Shown: one piece after another, positions 1 through 6,900 of the stretch
Position numbering within the stretch: position 1 is the first letter of the stretch
How the letters are laid out: each line of letters starts with the position of its first letter
Assembly: GCA_029879825.1 (NCBI GenBank)
Contig: JAOUPL010000059.1
Location: forward strand, 1 to 6,970
Source: Candidatus Bathyarchaeota archaeon
GTDB lineage: Archaea; Thermoproteota; Bathyarchaeia; Bathyarchaeales; Bathyarchaeaceae
DNA: 6,970 bases
Direction of reading: 5' to 3'
Translations under genes and position numbers: made by a program
The notes under the pieces: model-generated
Database searches by the model: none
Told to the model about the DNA's origin: nothing
Seen by the model: only the letters and a program-made list of their open reading frames with translations

Positions 1-6
1 ATGAGT

Positions 7-1437
7 CTATACTTTTCTGATTTCCATTCTTCCTAGTTCGTTGTCCATTCCCGTGAACAGGACGGTGCCATGAGTTCTGGCGAATTCGGAGTATATGTTT
101 ATTGGGTCGCTCGTTCCATTTAGCAGCCTGGCGTCGTAAGCACAGATGGCAATCATCGGGATGTCCATGACCTTGTGTAACGCTTTCTCATATTCTAGTA
201 GTTCTTTTATCAGGCCGTGATTGAAGAAACATGCCGTTTCTCCGGTGACTCTTAGTCCCTTAAAGCCATTTTTCAAAGCTTCATTGTAAAGTTTGTTCCA
301 TAAATCTATCGTGGTGGTTAAACTGAATTTTCCATCTATGATGTAGATGTCTTCGTACCCAAGGATGTGTAAAGCCTCTGTCTTCTCGTGTTTTTCCACG
401 TTGATGCCGAACTGTTTCATAGCTTCTCTTATTTGGTTGGGTTTCTCGTCCGAAGCTACGTACACTCCTGCTTCGCCATTATCCAATCCAGCTTTAAGGT
501 AGTTGAAAAGAATGTTATGTTTTCCTTCTGTATTATCGTAAACGAATATCACGTGGTTTGTAGGTCTCAGTTGTTTCATAAAACCGATCACCTTTTCAGG
601 AACAGCAGTCGTTTCAATATTCTTCCAGCTGACGGCATTATGCCAAAGATTTTCAAAATCTTTTTGGAAAACTCCAACAAGGCTGTCGCTGTTTGTCCAG
701 AGAAGAGGATTTTCTGCCAGGTTTCCGGATGTGGTGGTCGCGATCAAAGCTTCTTTGAAATCAACAATTATATAGTGACCTGAGTGGAGATCAGTATACC
801 TTAAGGCGAGAGAGATTCCGGGCGATGTTTGCTCTTCTATAATTCTCGGAATGTGATCATCATGCTCGGGCATTTCTGATACTATGCGAATTCTCACTTC
901 TTTCTTTGCGGCTTCATTGATCTGTTCAGACAATTCGTGAACAAGTTGCATAAGCTTGTTTCTGGAACAAACAAGGTCAATGTTTCTCTCAGCTTTTTTC
1001 ATCATAGCCATAGTCTTACTCATTATGTTTTCTCGTTTTGCCAGTAGGGTGAAACCGGTTGTTTCTTCCGTTTCTAATCTTGGCGCGGGCGCGAAATTCT
1101 TCAAAAACGTCTTTGTTTTCGTCTTCAATGCGCCCACTCTCTTGCGAGCTGTGTCTTCTTCATGTTTGATCAGAATGGAAAGCGCCTCTTCTGCGGGTGT
1201 AGCTCTGATTTTGGTTGGTTTTCCCAATAGCCTCTCGACCAGCCCCATTTTTTCGAGCTTCGGCAATATTCTGTAGACGTCTTCGCGACGCACTTTCGAC
1301 ACTTTTGAAATCTGGCCGATTGAAGCCAACCTTAGTCTAGCGGCAGCCAAATACACCTTTGCCTGATTACCAGTGAGCCCAAAGTCTGTCAATATCTCAA
1401 CATTCTTTTCAGAAGGCAACAAGCCAAAACCCTCCAT
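7..1437 (-). CDS. TrmB-family transcriptional regulator with C-terminal MEDS sensory domain
   Basis: Predicted cytoplasmic DNA-binding regulator of 476 residues. Residues about 10-80 form a TrmB-type winged helix: GLTGNQAKVYLAA, then the recognition region SKVSKVRREDVYRILPKLEKMGLVER. A charged helical linker (about 83-115) follows. Residues about 128-272 resemble the TrmB/PLD-like effector domain (H218-SGHYIIVDFKEALIATT, with a weak HxxxxD remnant and no catalytic HKD motif). Residues about 293-440 match the MEDS domain known from DcmR: NHVIFVYDNTEGKHNILFNYL, GEAGVYVASDE, GLRVTGETACFF and a terminal ICAYDARLL. In DcmR this domain is thought to sense small organic ligands; the ligand here cannot be told from sequence. 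The frame stays open upstream to 1737, but ATG 1437 is preferred. It starts the conserved region, and a TATA box lies 30-40 bp ahead. The longer form would run through promoter, palindrome and the opposite small gene. No Shine-Dalgarno is visible, as expected for a nearly leaderless mRNA. The family call is strong; the MEDS call is good. Confidence 0.88.
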   Translation of the reverse strand: MEGFGLLPSEKNVEILTDFGLTGNQAKVYLAAARLRLASIGQISKVSKVRREDVYRILPKLEKMGLVERLLGKPTKIRATPAEEALSILIKHEEDTARKRVGALKTKTKTFLKNFAPAPRLETEETTGFTLLAKRENIMSKTMAMMKKAERNIDLVCSRNKLMQLVHELSEQINEAAKKEVRIRIVSEMPEHDDHIPRIIEEQTSPGISLALRYTDLHSGHYIIVDFKEALIATTTSGNLAENPLLWTNSDSLVGVFQKDFENLWHNAVSWKNIETTAVPEKVIGFMKQLRPTNHVIFVYDNTEGKHNILFNYLKAGLDNGEAGVYVASDEKPNQIREAMKQFGINVEKHEKTEALHILGYEDIYIIDGKFSLTTTIDLWNKLYNEALKNGFKGLRVTGETACFFNHGLIKELLEYEKALHKVMDIPMIAICAYDARLLNGTSDPINIYSEFARTHGTVLFTGMDNELGRMEIRKV

Positions 1438-1446
1438 CAGATAAAG

Positions 1447-1470
1447 TGTTACTGTTATATCACAGTCACA
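1447..1470. promoter_or_regulatory. 24-bp near-perfect palindrome, candidate operator
   Basis: The left half reads TGTTACTGTTAT. The right half, read on the opposite strand, is TGTGACTGTGAT. The two differ only by T/G at positions 4 and 10, so 10 of 12 base pairs are symmetric. Each half is itself a direct repeat of a hexamer fitting TGTKAY, so the site holds four hexamers, two in each orientation. It abuts the TATA box at 1471-1480, covers the predicted transcription start near 1449, and ends 10 bp before the regulator start codon. A protein bound here should block the regulator promoter, which suggests autoregulation by the adjacent TrmB-type protein. The symmetry is seen directly; the role is inferred. 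Confidence 0.7.
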
Positions 1471-1480
1471 TATATTTAAG
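1471..1480 (-). promoter_or_regulatory. TATA box of the TrmB-MEDS regulator gene
   Basis: Read on the minus strand this is CTTAAATATA, preceded by an A/T-rich stretch (AAATT) that could serve as BRE. Its centre lies about 38 bp ahead of the ATG at 1437. Transcription would therefore start near 1449 and leave a leader of only about 10 bases. On the plus strand the same bases read TATATTTAAG, so the element could also serve the divergent gene at 1562 with a leader of about 60 bases. The position is inferred from archaeal promoter geometry. Confidence 0.6.
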
Positions 1481-1561
1481 AATTTACCCAACCACATCGT
1501 ATGCAAGCATTTCCGCAAGAGCCGCAAGGAGGCGGAAATCACCCCGTGGAAGTGGAAAGTC

Positions 1562-1750
1562 ATGTCCAAAGACATAAACAAGCAAACCGGCGGTAGGAAA
1601 GCCGTTCTGGTAGTCCTAATCAGACTAATGCGTGAGGCAGAAAACAAGACCACTGAAGAGATTGCAACTGAAATTCGCAAGGCACTCGAGGGAGATCTGG
1701 CAAGGATATCATGGTTAGCTGTGGAGAATGTTATCATTGTCGAAGAATGA
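1562..1750 (+). CDS. small hypothetical protein, 62 residues
   Basis: I do not recognise this family. The 62-residue product has a polar, basic N-terminus (MSKDINKQTGGRK), a hydrophobic helix-like segment (AVLVVLIRLMREAE, 14-27), an amphipathic helix (TTEEIATEIRKALEGDLARI, 30-49) and a short beta-like acidic tail (VENVIIVEE). There is no signal peptide, and no cysteine pair suggests metal binding. The ATG has a Shine-Dalgarno-like GGAAGTGG at 1548-1555, six bases upstream. The frame is open further upstream, but no ATG, GTG or TTG start occurs there back to the TATA element. Its protein-like composition contrasts with the Ser/Arg/Leu-rich antisense reading of the same bases, which supports this strand as coding. 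It is divergent from the TrmB-MEDS regulator across 124 bp, so shared control is possible. It could be a small cytosolic partner or adaptor protein; function unknown. Confidence 0.62.
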   Translation: MSKDINKQTGGRKAVLVVLIRLMREAENKTTEEIATEIRKALEGDLARISWLAVENVIIVEE

Positions 1751-1786
1751 ATATGTGAAGCACACGTGAATATCTATGCAACAAAG

Positions 1787-1801
1787 CTTAAACTAAATAA
1801 A
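1787..1801 (+). promoter_or_regulatory. Candidate TATA region of the ABC exporter operon
   Basis: The A/T-rich run CTTAAACTAAATAAA stands out in the gap between the small gene and the ABC ATPase. With usual archaeal spacing, transcription would start near 1815-1827 and leave a leader of about 70-80 bases before the TTG at 1896. No single perfect TATA octamer is present, so the exact box is uncertain. Confidence 0.4.
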
Positions 1802-1823
1802 ATGATGCCTGCATTTGAAGGAA

Positions 1824-1860
1824 AAAGAGGTAGCTTACAGGGGGAATATCCCAGCTCTTT
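1824..1860 (+). repeat. Inverted repeat / possible leader hairpin before ABC operon
   Basis: AAAGAG (1824-1829) and CTCTTT (1855-1860) are perfect inverted copies enclosing a second short dyad, GGGA-ATA-TCCC (1842-1852). AGCT also occurs inside both arms (1832-1835 and 1853-1856) and offers an alternative pairing. The element lies at or just after the predicted transcription start of the exporter operon. It could be an operator or an mRNA hairpin, but the stems are short and chance is possible. Confidence 0.3.
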
Positions 1861-1895
1861 GTGTGTAGGCATCTGGAAAAGTTGGTGCGAATCTC

Positions 1896-2642
1896 TTGAA
1901 TGAAACGGCAATAGTTATCGACAAACTGACCAAGAAGTTTGAAGATGTCACTGCGGTTGATGGACTTAGCCTTGAAGTCGAGAAGGGAGAGCTCTTCGGA
2001 TTGCTTGGACCAAATGGTGCCGGAAAAACTACCACCATAAACGTTCTCTGCTGCATATTTGAACCAACAAGCGGTTCAGTCAGTGTGGGCGGCTACGACG
2101 TTCGGAGGGAACCGGAGAATGTTAAAGAGTTGATAGGTGTCTGCCCACAGGATACGGCGGTGTTCTCGTATCTCACTGGAAGGGAAAACATAGAACTCTT
2201 CGGCAACCTTCACACAATGCCCAAGGAAAAACTGAAGAAGAACACAGATGAGCTTCTAGAGAGAATGGGCCTGTCGGAGGACGCCAAAAGACGCGTGGGA
2301 AAATACAGCGGAGGCATGAGACGTCGAATAAACCTCATAATGGCTTTGGTGCATGATCCTGAAATAGCTTTTCTGGACGAGCCCACAGTTGGCATGGACC
2401 CGCAATCCCGTCGCGCTGTATGGGACTTCATAAAGGACCTTAAGAAACAGAACAAAACGGTTATTCTGACGACCCACTTCATGGAGGAAGCTGAGGAGCT
2501 CTGTGACAGGGTTGGAATAATAGACTATGGAAAGCTAATCGCTCTCGGTGCGCCGGAGCAGCTAAAAGCCAAGTTTGGAGCGAAAAACCTGGAGGAAGTC
2601 TTCATTCAGCTGACCGGCAGAAGGATAAGGGAGGAATTATGA
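1896..2642 (+). CDS. ABC transporter ATP-binding protein (DrrA/CcmA-type exporter ATPase)
   Basis: 248-residue cytoplasmic nucleotide-binding subunit of an ABC-2 type exporter; it hydrolyses ATP to drive the permease encoded next. All core motifs are intact: Walker A GPNGAGKTT (38-46), Q-loop Q85 in GVCPQD, ABC signature YSGGM (137-141), Walker B IAFLDEP (157-163) with catalytic E162, D-loop GMDP (166-169) and H-loop H194 in LTTHFMEEAE. The C-terminus KNLEEVFIQLTGR is typical of the drug/daunorubicin-resistance (DrrA) type. Length is shorter than DrrA itself (about 330) but normal for compact archaeal members. The start is TTG 1896: an in-frame stop lies at 1866-1868, no other start codon lies between, the nearby ATG 1900 is out of frame, and the conserved fold begins by residue 6. 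A GGTG ribosome site sits at 1884-1887. The substrate cannot be inferred. Confidence 0.93.
   Translation: MNETAIVIDKLTKKFEDVTAVDGLSLEVEKGELFGLLGPNGAGKTTTINVLCCIFEPTSGSVSVGGYDVRREPENVKELIGVCPQDTAVFSYLTGRENIELFGNLHTMPKEKLKKNTDELLERMGLSEDAKRRVGKYSGGMRRRINLIMALVHDPEIAFLDEPTVGMDPQSRRAVWDFIKDLKKQNKTVILTTHFMEEAEELCDRVGIIDYGKLIALGAPEQLKAKFGAKNLEEVFIQLTGRRIREEL
2629..2634 (+). promoter_or_regulatory. Ribosome binding site deciding the TTG start of the permease
   Basis: GGGAGG lies within the last codons of the ATPase gene, nine bases before TTG 2644. It is a strong match to the archaeal anti-Shine-Dalgarno complement. It supports TTG over the out-of-frame ATG at 2639, which hits a stop after two codons. 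Confidence 0.7.
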
Positions 2643-2643
2643 G

Positions 2644-3810
2644 TTGAACTTTCAACGAGTTTTCTCGCTTGTTGAAAAGGATCTGAAGAGAATGATCAGA
2701 GAACCGGCTACGCTGTTTTTGATAATTCTGTTCCCGGTGATTCTTACGATAGCATTCGGAGTTTCTTTCGGAGCGATCGGTGGCACCCAGTCGACCACGT
2801 ATCAACTCGGCGTCGTCAACATGGATATAGCGGGACCTTACCAGCAGTGGTCGCAACATTTCATCGGGAACCTCACTGATACGGAGATTCTAAAAATTCA
2901 AGACTATTCCAGCAATGAAACTGGACAAGCTGACTTGATCCAAGGGAAAATCCAGGCCCTCCTCTTGATCCCCGAGGATTTTGGTCAAAGTTGTGATTCC
3001 TTCTGGAACGCCCCAACAGATCCAAGCCTTTGGGTGAACACAACGCTTACGTTGTATTTGGATAGCGGATCAATGTTCGCAACTCAGGCGATTCCACCTA
3101 TCATACAGGAGGTTCTTGTAGCAACCGTCTACGGAACCCAGCCAGTGCCTGTTCCAAGGCCGATTCAGATAGGAAGCCCATCTTTGGTCCAAGCCAGCAA
3201 ACTCACCGCATTTGATTATATGGCACCAGGCATATTCGCTTACTCTGCGATTTTCCTCACGATGACGGTAGCCCAATCGTTTACTACTGATCGAGAAAAT
3301 GGGTTGCTGAGGAGAATCAACACAACTCCCACAACGTCATCAGAGTTCATGACTGGTCAGGCTGTTTCAAATATGTTCGCTGCTCTAATTCAGGTCGCTC
3401 TTGTCTTTGCGATGGCCTATGTTGTAGGATACCGACCAAACGTTAATGCAGCCACTTTCACCTTAGCGTTCGTTATCATGTCGATCTTCGCTCTGTGTAA
3501 CGTTGGATTCGGCCTGATCACCGCGACGTTAGCCAAGTCTTCCGGAGCGGCAACTGGACTCGCGTTCATATTCATAATCCCCCAAATGTTTCTAGGCACG
3601 TTCGTAGGGGCCGCATTGTCTCCAAGCGCCCAAGCAGCTGGCAAATTCGTGCCCAGCTACTATGTGACTGACGCTTTGACATCGCTCTTCTTAAGAGGCG
3701 CACCCGTTTCAAGTCCAAAGATATTGCTGGATCTATTGGTTGTATCAATCAGCAGTGTGATAGCGCTACTTTCAGGTATACTACTATTCAGGAAATACGG
3801 AAAAACCTAG
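2644..3810 (+). CDS. ABC-2 type transporter permease
   Basis: 388-residue membrane subunit of an ABC-2 exporter, the partner of the ATPase that ends one base upstream; the two are certainly co-transcribed. A cytosolic N-terminus with the basic patch KDLKRMIREP precedes TM1 (about 22-44). A large extracytosolic domain (about 46-190) follows, then five helices at about 193-212, 240-262, 270-297, 302-325 and 361-382. This matches the ABC2_membrane_3 topology. The cytosolic loop after TM2 carries the family-typical DRENGLLRRINTTP (216-229), the presumed coupling segment to the ATPase. Three possible N-glycosylation sequons lie in the outer domain (N76-LT, N91-ET, N132-TT), which fits an archaeal cell surface. 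The single outer cysteine C117 makes a disulfide unlikely. The start is TTG 2644 with a GGGAGG ribosome site nine bases ahead. The exported substrate (drug, lipid or other) is unknown. Confidence 0.9.
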   Translation: MNFQRVFSLVEKDLKRMIREPATLFLIILFPVILTIAFGVSFGAIGGTQSTTYQLGVVNMDIAGPYQQWSQHFIGNLTDTEILKIQDYSSNETGQADLIQGKIQALLLIPEDFGQSCDSFWNAPTDPSLWVNTTLTLYLDSGSMFATQAIPPIIQEVLVATVYGTQPVPVPRPIQIGSPSLVQASKLTAFDYMAPGIFAYSAIFLTMTVAQSFTTDRENGLLRRINTTPTTSSEFMTGQAVSNMFAALIQVALVFAMAYVVGYRPNVNAATFTLAFVIMSIFALCNVGFGLITATLAKSSGAATGLAFIFIIPQMFLGTFVGAALSPSAQAAGKFVPSYYVTDALTSLFLRGAPVSSPKILLDLLVVSISSVIALLSGILLFRKYGKT

Positions 3811-3848
3811 ATGACGAAGTGCACTGTGACTGCTCATGAGACACAAAA

Positions 3849-3878
3849 ATGTGGAGTTTGCGGAATACATCGCCACAT
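3849..3878. repeat. Inverted repeat upstream of ileS promoter
   Basis: ATGTGG (3849-3854) pairs with CCACAT (3873-3878). A GCG/CGC inner pairing is also possible if bases in the left arm bulge out. It ends about 20 bp ahead of the ileS TATA box. It may be an operator or a weak hairpin after the exporter operon; the short stems leave chance as a fair explanation. Confidence 0.25.
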
Positions 3879-3896
3879 ATGCTAGATTCATAAAAA

Positions 3897-3906
3897 CTTT
3901 ATATCT
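3897..3906 (+). promoter_or_regulatory. ileS: TATA box of ileS
   Basis: CTTTATATCT, preceded by an A-rich stretch (AAAAA) that could act as BRE, is the best archaeal TATA box in the gap. Transcription would start near 3926-3931, giving a leader of about 25 bases to GTG 3952 or about 62 bases to ATG 3991. Confidence 0.62.
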
Positions 3907-3951
3907 ATCCGTGAGCACTCTGGGTTTTAAGCGGGTGTCATGGGATGAGAG

Positions 3952-6900
3952 GTGGCCGCGAAATTCAAGGCTGATTCTAGACGTTGGTTAATGCTAGACT
4001 ACCGCCCGCTCGAGCTTGAACGAGAAGTTCGTGAATTTTGGGAAAAAAACAATATCCTTCAAAAACTGACAGAATACAAAGAGAAAAACAACGTAGGTCT
4101 TTTAGGCTATGTTGAAGGGCCGCCGACCCTAAATGGAGTTCAACATGTTGGCCACGCTCGAGGCCGAGTGATAAAGGACTTCCGTTACCGCTTGAAAACC
4201 ATGCAAGGGTTCTATGTTACCTTCTGGGGTGGTTGGGACACTCAAGGCCTACCTATTGAACTGGAAGTGGAACAGGCGCTCGGTGTGAAAAACAAGAAAG
4301 AACTGTTGGAGAGGATAGGCGAGGAACGGTTTGTTGAAGAGTGTAAAAAAACTGTGATGAAATATCATCGCCAATGGTTTGAAGCTGACAAGAAATTGGG
4401 CTTGTTCATAGACTACGACAAAGCCTACTGGACTCACTATGACAAGTATATCGAGCGGGAGTGGCAATACCTCAAACGGGCTTGGGAACAAAATCTTCTA
4501 GGCGAAGGATACTACGTTGTCGCCTACTGCCCCCACTGCCAAACATCCCTCAGCAACGCTGAAGTCGGCCTCGGCTACGAAGAGGTTGAAGACCAATCTA
4601 TCCACTTTAAGTTCAGACTAAGCGAAACCGAAAACGAATACTTCCTCATTTGGACCACCATGCCCTTCACCATAATCACAGACCTGATGATAGGAGTTCA
4701 TCCAGAGGAAGAATACGCCAAGGTCAAGGTTGACACCGAAGTATGGATTCTCGCAAGACACCGTGTCGAACCGATCATGGAAGAGCTTGGAGTAAGGGAA
4801 TACAAAATTCTTCAAGTCATGGCAGGCAAAGACTTCAAGGGGGTGAAATACGAGTACCCCTTCAAAGACATAGTTCCAAAACAAAGAGAACTAGACAAGT
4901 TACCGGTGATTCACACAGTGGTGTGCGAAGATTTCGTGGACGTTGCCACAGCCACGGGCATAGTGCACTTGTCCCCAGGAAACGGTGAAGACGACTTTCT
5001 AGCAGCCCAGAAACGCCGCTTACCCATGTACGCGCCCTTTGACGATGAATGTCGATTCACTGAGGAGGCTGGCGAGTTCGCCGGCTTGTTTGCCCGAGAC
5101 GCAGACGCAAGGGTTGTAGACGAACTTCGCAAAAGGGGACTGCTACTGGCCGTGAAAACCATCAGCCACGAATATCCAACCTGCTGGAGGTCCCACCACA
5201 AACTCGTATGGCTGGCTCGTAGAGAATACTTCCTCTGGACCGACAAAATAAACGACAAGGTTGTAGAAGCTGCGGAGAAAGTCAACTACTTCTACGAAGG
5301 TCCCAAAAACAGATTTCTCGCTTTCTTAAAAGAAGGAAAACCTTGGTGCATTTCTAGAGAAAGAGTCTGGGGCGCACCCTTACCCATCTGGGTCTGCGAA
5401 AAATGCGGGTCCAAGGTTCTGGTAGCCAGCAAAGGAGAGTTGTTTGCAAAGGCGTTGGAGTTACCTGGCAAAGACTTCGAACTTCACAAACCTTGGATAG
5501 ATCGTGTGATACTGAAATGTGAAGAATGCGGCGGCAAAATGATGAGGGAACCCTTTGTGCTCGACTGCTGGCACGACAGCGGCGCCTCACCCTACGCCAG
5601 CTTCACAGACGACGAATTTAAAAAGTTTGTTCCAGTGAACTTTTTGACCGAAGCCATAGATCAAACCAGAGGTTGGGCAAACTCACTTCTCCTTGAACAC
5701 GTGATATTAGTGGACAAGCCTCAAGCTCCGTATGAAGCGTTTCTTTTCTATGGGTTTGTATTAGACGCAAAGGGGAGAAAGATGAGCAAGAGCCTTGGAA
5801 ACGTCGTAGAAGTCAACCCGTTGCTCCAAGATCATTCAGCCGACGTTTCCAGATTCTATCTGCTATGGAAATGCTCTCCCATTGAGTCCATGAACTTCGA
5901 CGCAGAAGAATTGAAGGGGCGCCCCTACCAGGTTCTCAGCACGCTTTATCACCTTCACAGATTTTTCATGCAAAACGCTGAATATGATCGGTTTAACCCG
6001 CGAAAACACACGCTTCAACGGGCTAAGCAGAACAAGGCTCTGAAAACACCTGATCGTTGGCTTATATCTAAGCTACAAGGTCTGGTGAAAGAGTTTACTG
6101 AAAAAGCCGAGGCTAGTGAATTTCACTTCGCCCTCTCCGAACTGGAGGAGTTCGTCGTCAACATTCTGAGCCGACAATACGTTCCCATGATTCGAAGAGA
6201 TTTATGGAGCGACGATCCTGAAACCCTGAACCGCCGACTAGCCGTCTACGCAACCCTCTGGTACGTCCTGAAAACGCTTGTTCTTCTCTTCAACCCAACG
6301 ACTTCATTCTTGAGCGAAGCCATGCACCAAAAGGTCTACAGAGAATTGGACAACTCTCTCTCCGAGACAGTGAACCTTGAAAGCTGGCCTAAACCAGACG
6401 TAGCCTTAGAAGACGCTACGTTGGAAGAAGAGTTTGAGGTTCTATTACGGTGCCTTCCATTAGTGTATTCTGCTCGACAATCCGCTCGGCTGAAACGTCG
6501 ATGGCCGCTAAATAAGGCTGTGGTAGTTGCATCCGAAAACGTTCAGAAAGCCTTAAAGAACCTAGAAGAATTGTTTCTTGAACTTGCAAACCTGAAGAAG
6601 GTTGAGTACGGCGAGAAGCTTCCAAAAGTTGACTTGAAGAGATGGGCGTTGGCTTCCGACGTTGAACTACACGTCTTGCTTGACACACATCGCGATGAGG
6701 CTTTAGAAGGCGAAGGCCTTATGCGCGACCTAGCCCGCAGAGTTCAAGCCCTTCGAAAAGAACTCGGATTCATGCCAACCGACATACTTAACGCAGTTCA
6801 TGTTGCAGGACTAGACTCGAAAGGCGTAAAACTTCTGGAACCATACCTAACCGAGATGGCGGAACTTGTTCGAGCCAAAAAAGTTTATGTTCAAGAGAAG

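Larger units (their letters stand above)
3811..3951. other. Intergenic region between ABC operon and ileS
   Basis: This 141-bp gap has no protein-coding frame worth reporting. It contains an 8-bp palindrome CTCATGAG (3833-3840), a broken inverted repeat (3849-3878) and the likely ileS TATA box (3898-3905). No T-rich run that would mark an archaeal terminator was seen after the permease stop, so some read-through from the exporter operon into ileS is possible. Confidence 0.5.

Noticed and set aside
388..783. Plus-strand open frame of 131 residues
   Set aside because: It is antisense to conserved MEDS and effector-domain coding sequence, and its composition (many F, H, S, C) is that of a shadow frame.
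956..1276. Plus-strand open frame of 106 residues with hydrophobic N-terminus
   Set aside because: It is antisense to the helical linker and winged-helix coding region of the regulator. The apparent membrane segment is the complement of Lys/Glu-rich codons.
1438..1737. Upstream in-frame extension of the regulator by 100 residues on the minus strand
   Set aside because: It would run through the TATA box and palindrome and lie antisense to the 62-residue gene. Its product is Ser/Arg/Leu-rich and has no link to the TrmB fold, which starts after ATG 1437.
1900..1914. ATG at 1900 as start of the ABC ATPase
   Set aside because: It is out of frame with the ATPase and ends at a stop after four codons.
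3825..3832. TGTGACTG as a second copy of the regulator operator
   Set aside because: Only eight bases match one arm, with no symmetric partner next to it; this is expected by chance.
3940..3948. Two-codon open frame (ATG GGA TGA) ending just before the ileS start, as a regulatory upstream ORF
   Set aside because: It is too short to separate from chance, and no attenuation structure is visible.
4249..5590. Several open frames of 78-124 residues on the minus strand and one of 81 on the plus strand inside ileS
   Set aside because: All overlap the uninterrupted, motif-rich ileS frame and have shadow-like composition.
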